The position numbers and the translations under genes were made by a program. From Actinophytocola sp963825445 (GTDB lineage: Bacteria > Actinomycetota > Actinomycetes > Mycobacteriales > Pseudonocardiaceae), in contig CAWGTM010000023.1 in assembly GCA_963825445.1 (NCBI GenBank), forward strand, positions 1 to 64,000: DNA of 64,000 nucleotides. Reading direction: 5' to 3'. Positions within the stretch are counted from its first letter, which is position 1, and every line of letters starts with the position of its first letter. The notes beneath the pieces were generated by a model. That model had not been told where the DNA came from. It did not search any database and saw nothing but the letters and a program-made list of their open reading frames with translations. This document shows positions 61,960-64,000 of the stretch, one piece after another.

Positions 61960-63292
61960 AGTGGCGGTCGAGGATGTCCTCGGCCACCGTGCGCAGGGTT
62001 TGTTCCTCGGTCTTCCCCCGGGTGCTCACGATCAGCACGACGTCGCCCGGCAGGTTCTCCGCGAGCGCCACCAACAGGTAGCCCTGCTTGTCGTCGACCA
62101 GGATTTCGGCGGGGCGCCCGCCGACCTCGGTCTCTTCACTGCTGGGGACGTAGGTCGACCCGGCCTGGAGATACGTGCTCACGGTCGGTTTGCCGGCACC
62201 GACGAAATGGCACTTGCCCTCGGCCGTGACCGGCGTCAGGTCGGCGTCGACCGCCTCGGTGGCCAGCGCGCACTGGATGTTCGGGTCGGCCAGCGCGTGG
62301 CGGAGCACCTCCAGGGGCGGCCCCTCCGGCACCGGCACCTCGACGTAGGGCTGACACGTCGGATCAGCCACGGTCCGGCAGACGGGATTCGGCACGTCCG
62401 GCTCGTCCCACGGGTAGAGCACCGGCCGCTGCGGCGCCCCTGCCGGCGGCGGCACGGCGACGATCTCCATCACCGGTCCCGCGATCCTCTTCGCCTCGTC
62501 GCACGACGGGTGCTTCACAGAGACCGCGACACCGCCGGCATTCGCGGTGACCAGGCACACTCCGCGGTAGTCGTCATCGACCTCGATCGGGGTGTCATCG
62601 TCCACGTCGCCGAACCGGTCAGCGTCCTGGAGGCTGAGGTTGGTTTCGTCGCTCTGGCAGTCGGACACGTCCCACTCGGACGCCGCCGACACGGTGGCAA
62701 CATCGATGTTGAGCGCGGTGGCCAACACCGTGCAGGCGTCCCAGCGAGGCTCGGTCTCCACCTGCTCCGGGGTACCGAGCCGGGCGACCACCTGTTCGGC
62801 GAGCGCGCCGGCCACATCACACGGCTCCGCGTCTCCGTCGACCTGCTGCGCGGTGATCTTGACAGCCAGCCGGAAACTGATGGGCAGGTACACCGCGCAG
62901 TCTCCGTACTCGGTCGTCCGGTACGACCGCATGCCACCGATCGGTTCGGTCGACAGCTGAAGCCGCTCCTCGGTGGGCAGGTCGACGATCGTCAGAAAGA
63001 TCTGGTCGTTGTTGTCCTTGATTTTCAGCCGGCAGTTGAACGGCGAATCGATTCTGGTTCCGGTACCGGCCGGGACACCGGGGATGCGCGCTTCGCCGGG
63101 ATCCAGCAGCGCACACGGGTCGAGTCGCCGAACGGCGGAGAGCACGGCGGCAGGGTTCCGGTCCGGGCTCTCGGCCTTCGGGTGCGCCACGGTGGGCAGC
63201 GGCTCCAGCGTCGGCGCCGGCCGGGCTCTCGGATCGACCGCGCACGCGGTGAGCGCGAGCAGACAGCCGAGTACCAGCCAAGCGCGTTTCAT
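61952..63292 (-). CDS. DUF3558-like lipoprotein, apparently duplicated module
   Basis: 446 residues from the ATG at 63292. The signal ends in the lipobox LTACAVDP. Two related modules are suggested: one opening RRLDPCALLDPGEARIPG (about residue 55) and another opening RWDACTVLATALNIDV (about 185), both in the DUF3558 style, with further Cys pairs (CQPYVEV, CHFVGAG). A variable C-terminal part ends with LVIVSTRGKTEEQTLRTVAEDIL-like sequence. Such lipoproteins are numerous in Pseudonocardiales and streptomycetes with no known role. It is separated from ispE by only about 40 bp. Confidence 0.75.
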   Translation of the reverse strand: MKRAWLVLGCLLALTACAVDPRARPAPTLEPLPTVAHPKAESPDRNPAAVLSAVRRLDPCALLDPGEARIPGVPAGTGTRIDSPFNCRLKIKDNNDQIFLTIVDLPTEERLQLSTEPIGGMRSYRTTEYGDCAVYLPISFRLAVKITAQQVDGDAEPCDVAGALAEQVVARLGTPEQVETEPRWDACTVLATALNIDVATVSAASEWDVSDCQSDETNLSLQDADRFGDVDDDTPIEVDDDYRGVCLVTANAGGVAVSVKHPSCDEAKRIAGPVMEIVAVPPPAGAPQRPVLYPWDEPDVPNPVCRTVADPTCQPYVEVPVPEGPPLEVLRHALADPNIQCALATEAVDADLTPVTAEGKCHFVGAGKPTVSTYLQAGSTYVPSSEETEVGGRPAEILVDDKQGYLLVALAENLPGDVVLIVSTRGKTEEQTLRTVAEDILDRHFS

Positions 63293-63332
63293 GCCGACTG
63301 CGACGTTCGGGTTCGTGACCGCGTTCCGGGAA

Positions 63333-64000
63333 TCAGGCGTGAACCTGGGGTGGCACCGGGCGGGGCTCGTCGTCGCCGCCCACCACCCGGGCGCCGGGGA
63401 CCGGGCCGTGGACCACGCGGACCGTGCGGCACACGCCCGCGCCGGACAGTTCGGCCGCCACGCGCAGTGCGTCGTCGGCGTCCGCGCACAGGAACGCGCA
63501 CGTGGGGCCCGAGCCGGACACCGTGCCGGCCAGCGCACCCGCCGCGACGCCCGCCCGCAGGGTTCGGCGCAGGCCGGGGCGCAGGGAGACGGCCGCGGCC
63601 TGGAGGTCGTTGCCCAGCAGGAGCGCCAGTTGACGCGGGTCGCCCGACGCCAGCGCTTCGAGGACGGGTTCCACCTGACCCACGCGCGGGGGTTCGCCGT
63701 CGGCACGCAGGCGGTCCAGTTCGCCGTAGACCTTGGGCGTGGCGAGACCGCCGCGGGCGAACGCCAGCACCCAGTGGAACTGGTGGCGCGACAGCACCGG
63801 CACGATCTGCTCGCCGCGGCCGGTGCCGAGCGCGGTGCCACCGTGGAGCATGAACGGCACGTCGCTGCCCAGGGCCGCGGCCACGCCGGCCAGCTCGTCG
63901 CGTGAGATCTCCAGCTTCCACAGGTTGGCCAGGCCCACGAGCGTGGCGGCCGCGTCGGCGCTGCCGCCCGCCATGCCACCGGAGACCGGGATGCCCTTGC
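63333..64000 (-). CDS. ispE: 4-diphosphocytidyl-2-C-methyl-D-erythritol kinase, C-terminal part (5' end outside window)
   Basis: About 222 residues are visible, the C-terminal two thirds. GHMP-kinase motifs: KGIPVSGGMAGGSADAAATL (ATP-binding loop) at the window edge, LGSDVPFMLHGGTALGTGRG, and the late GTVSGSGPTCAFLC. It phosphorylates CDP-ME in the MEP pathway for isoprenoid precursors. In M. tuberculosis ispE (Rv1011) lies in the same neighbourhood. The 3' end, GDDEPRPVPPQVHA, is variable as expected. Confidence 0.95.
   Translation of the reverse strand, partial: KGIPVSGGMAGGSADAAATLVGLANLWKLEISRDELAGVAAALGSDVPFMLHGGTALGTGRGEQIVPVLSRHQFHWVLAFARGGLATPKVYGELDRLRADGEPPRVGQVEPVLEALASGDPRQLALLLGNDLQAAAVSLRPGLRRTLRAGVAAGALAGTVSGSGPTCAFLCADADDALRVAAELSGAGVCRTVRVVHGPVPGARVVGGDDEPRPVPPQVHA

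Overview
The window is high-GC DNA with GTG and ATG starts, dense overlapping operons and actinobacterial families (F420-type PPOX protein, DivIVA-like coiled-coil proteins, DUF501, fatty acyl-AMP ligase, CU044_5270-type protein). It reads as an Actinomycetota chromosome. From about 24.5 kb to the end, the gene content follows the Mycobacterium tuberculosis Rv1011-Rv1026 block as I remember it: ppx, DUF501, ftsB-like, eno, transglycosylase, mazG, mfd, TetR, glmU, prs, rplY, pth, acyl-AMP ligase, ispE. The extra genes between them and the six TTA codons suggest a Streptomyces- or Pseudonocardiales-like morphologically complex actinomycete. That placement is inference.

Region 1 (1-2.5 kb) is the promoter-proximal end of the respiratory complex I operon (nuoA-nuoB-nuoC-nuoD on the minus strand). 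Two Rex-type operators lie upstream of nuoA, so the operon is probably controlled by the NADH/NAD+ ratio. Region 2 (2.5-18.6 kb) is mixed: a Bax-inhibitor-like membrane protein, a polysaccharide deacetylase-like protein, a two-domain SDR resembling acyl-CoA reductases, a VOC protein, a DivIVA-like coiled-coil protein, an F420-type PPOX protein, an alpha/beta hydrolase, a compact ArsR-SRPBCC-DUF899 operon with a clear promoter/operator, an unusual tRNA gene, a type II NADH dehydrogenase, a type 5 uracil-DNA glycosylase, an S10 carboxypeptidase and a secreted subtilase. Region 3 (18.6-24.3 kb) is a complete dipeptide/oligopeptide ABC importer.

Region 4 (24.5-41 kb) holds housekeeping genes (ppx, ftsB-like, eno, mazG, a SurA-like lipoprotein, mfd) with two MltB-type lytic transglycosylases, a tricorn-like protease and a methyltransferase. 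Region 5 (41-49.6 kb) holds an ECF sigma factor with its partner, an enoyl-CoA hydratase/LysR pair, a PQQ-type sugar dehydrogenase-like lipoprotein, and a TetR gene next to an acyl-CoA desaturase with a palindromic operator. Region 6 (49.7-64 kb) holds tRNA-Gln, a diguanylate cyclase, glmU-prs-rplY-pth, a poorly characterised trio (DivIVA-repeat protein, double peptidoglycan-binding protein, unknown protein), a fatty acyl-AMP ligase, an ABC-F ATPase, a lipoprotein and the 3' part of ispE.

The structures least explained by ordinary annotation are: (i) several intergenic degenerate tandem arrays, all with a 21-22 bp period, two of them sharing one consensus; (ii) a class-I tRNA with a leucine UAA anticodon and a leucine-like D arm but no long variable arm, beside an ndh gene carrying two TTA codons; (iii) a short repeated element at the 3' ends of genes far apart; (iv) a pair of similar long-armed hairpins at convergent gene ends. 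I saw no rRNA, CRISPR array, prophage or insertion sequence.
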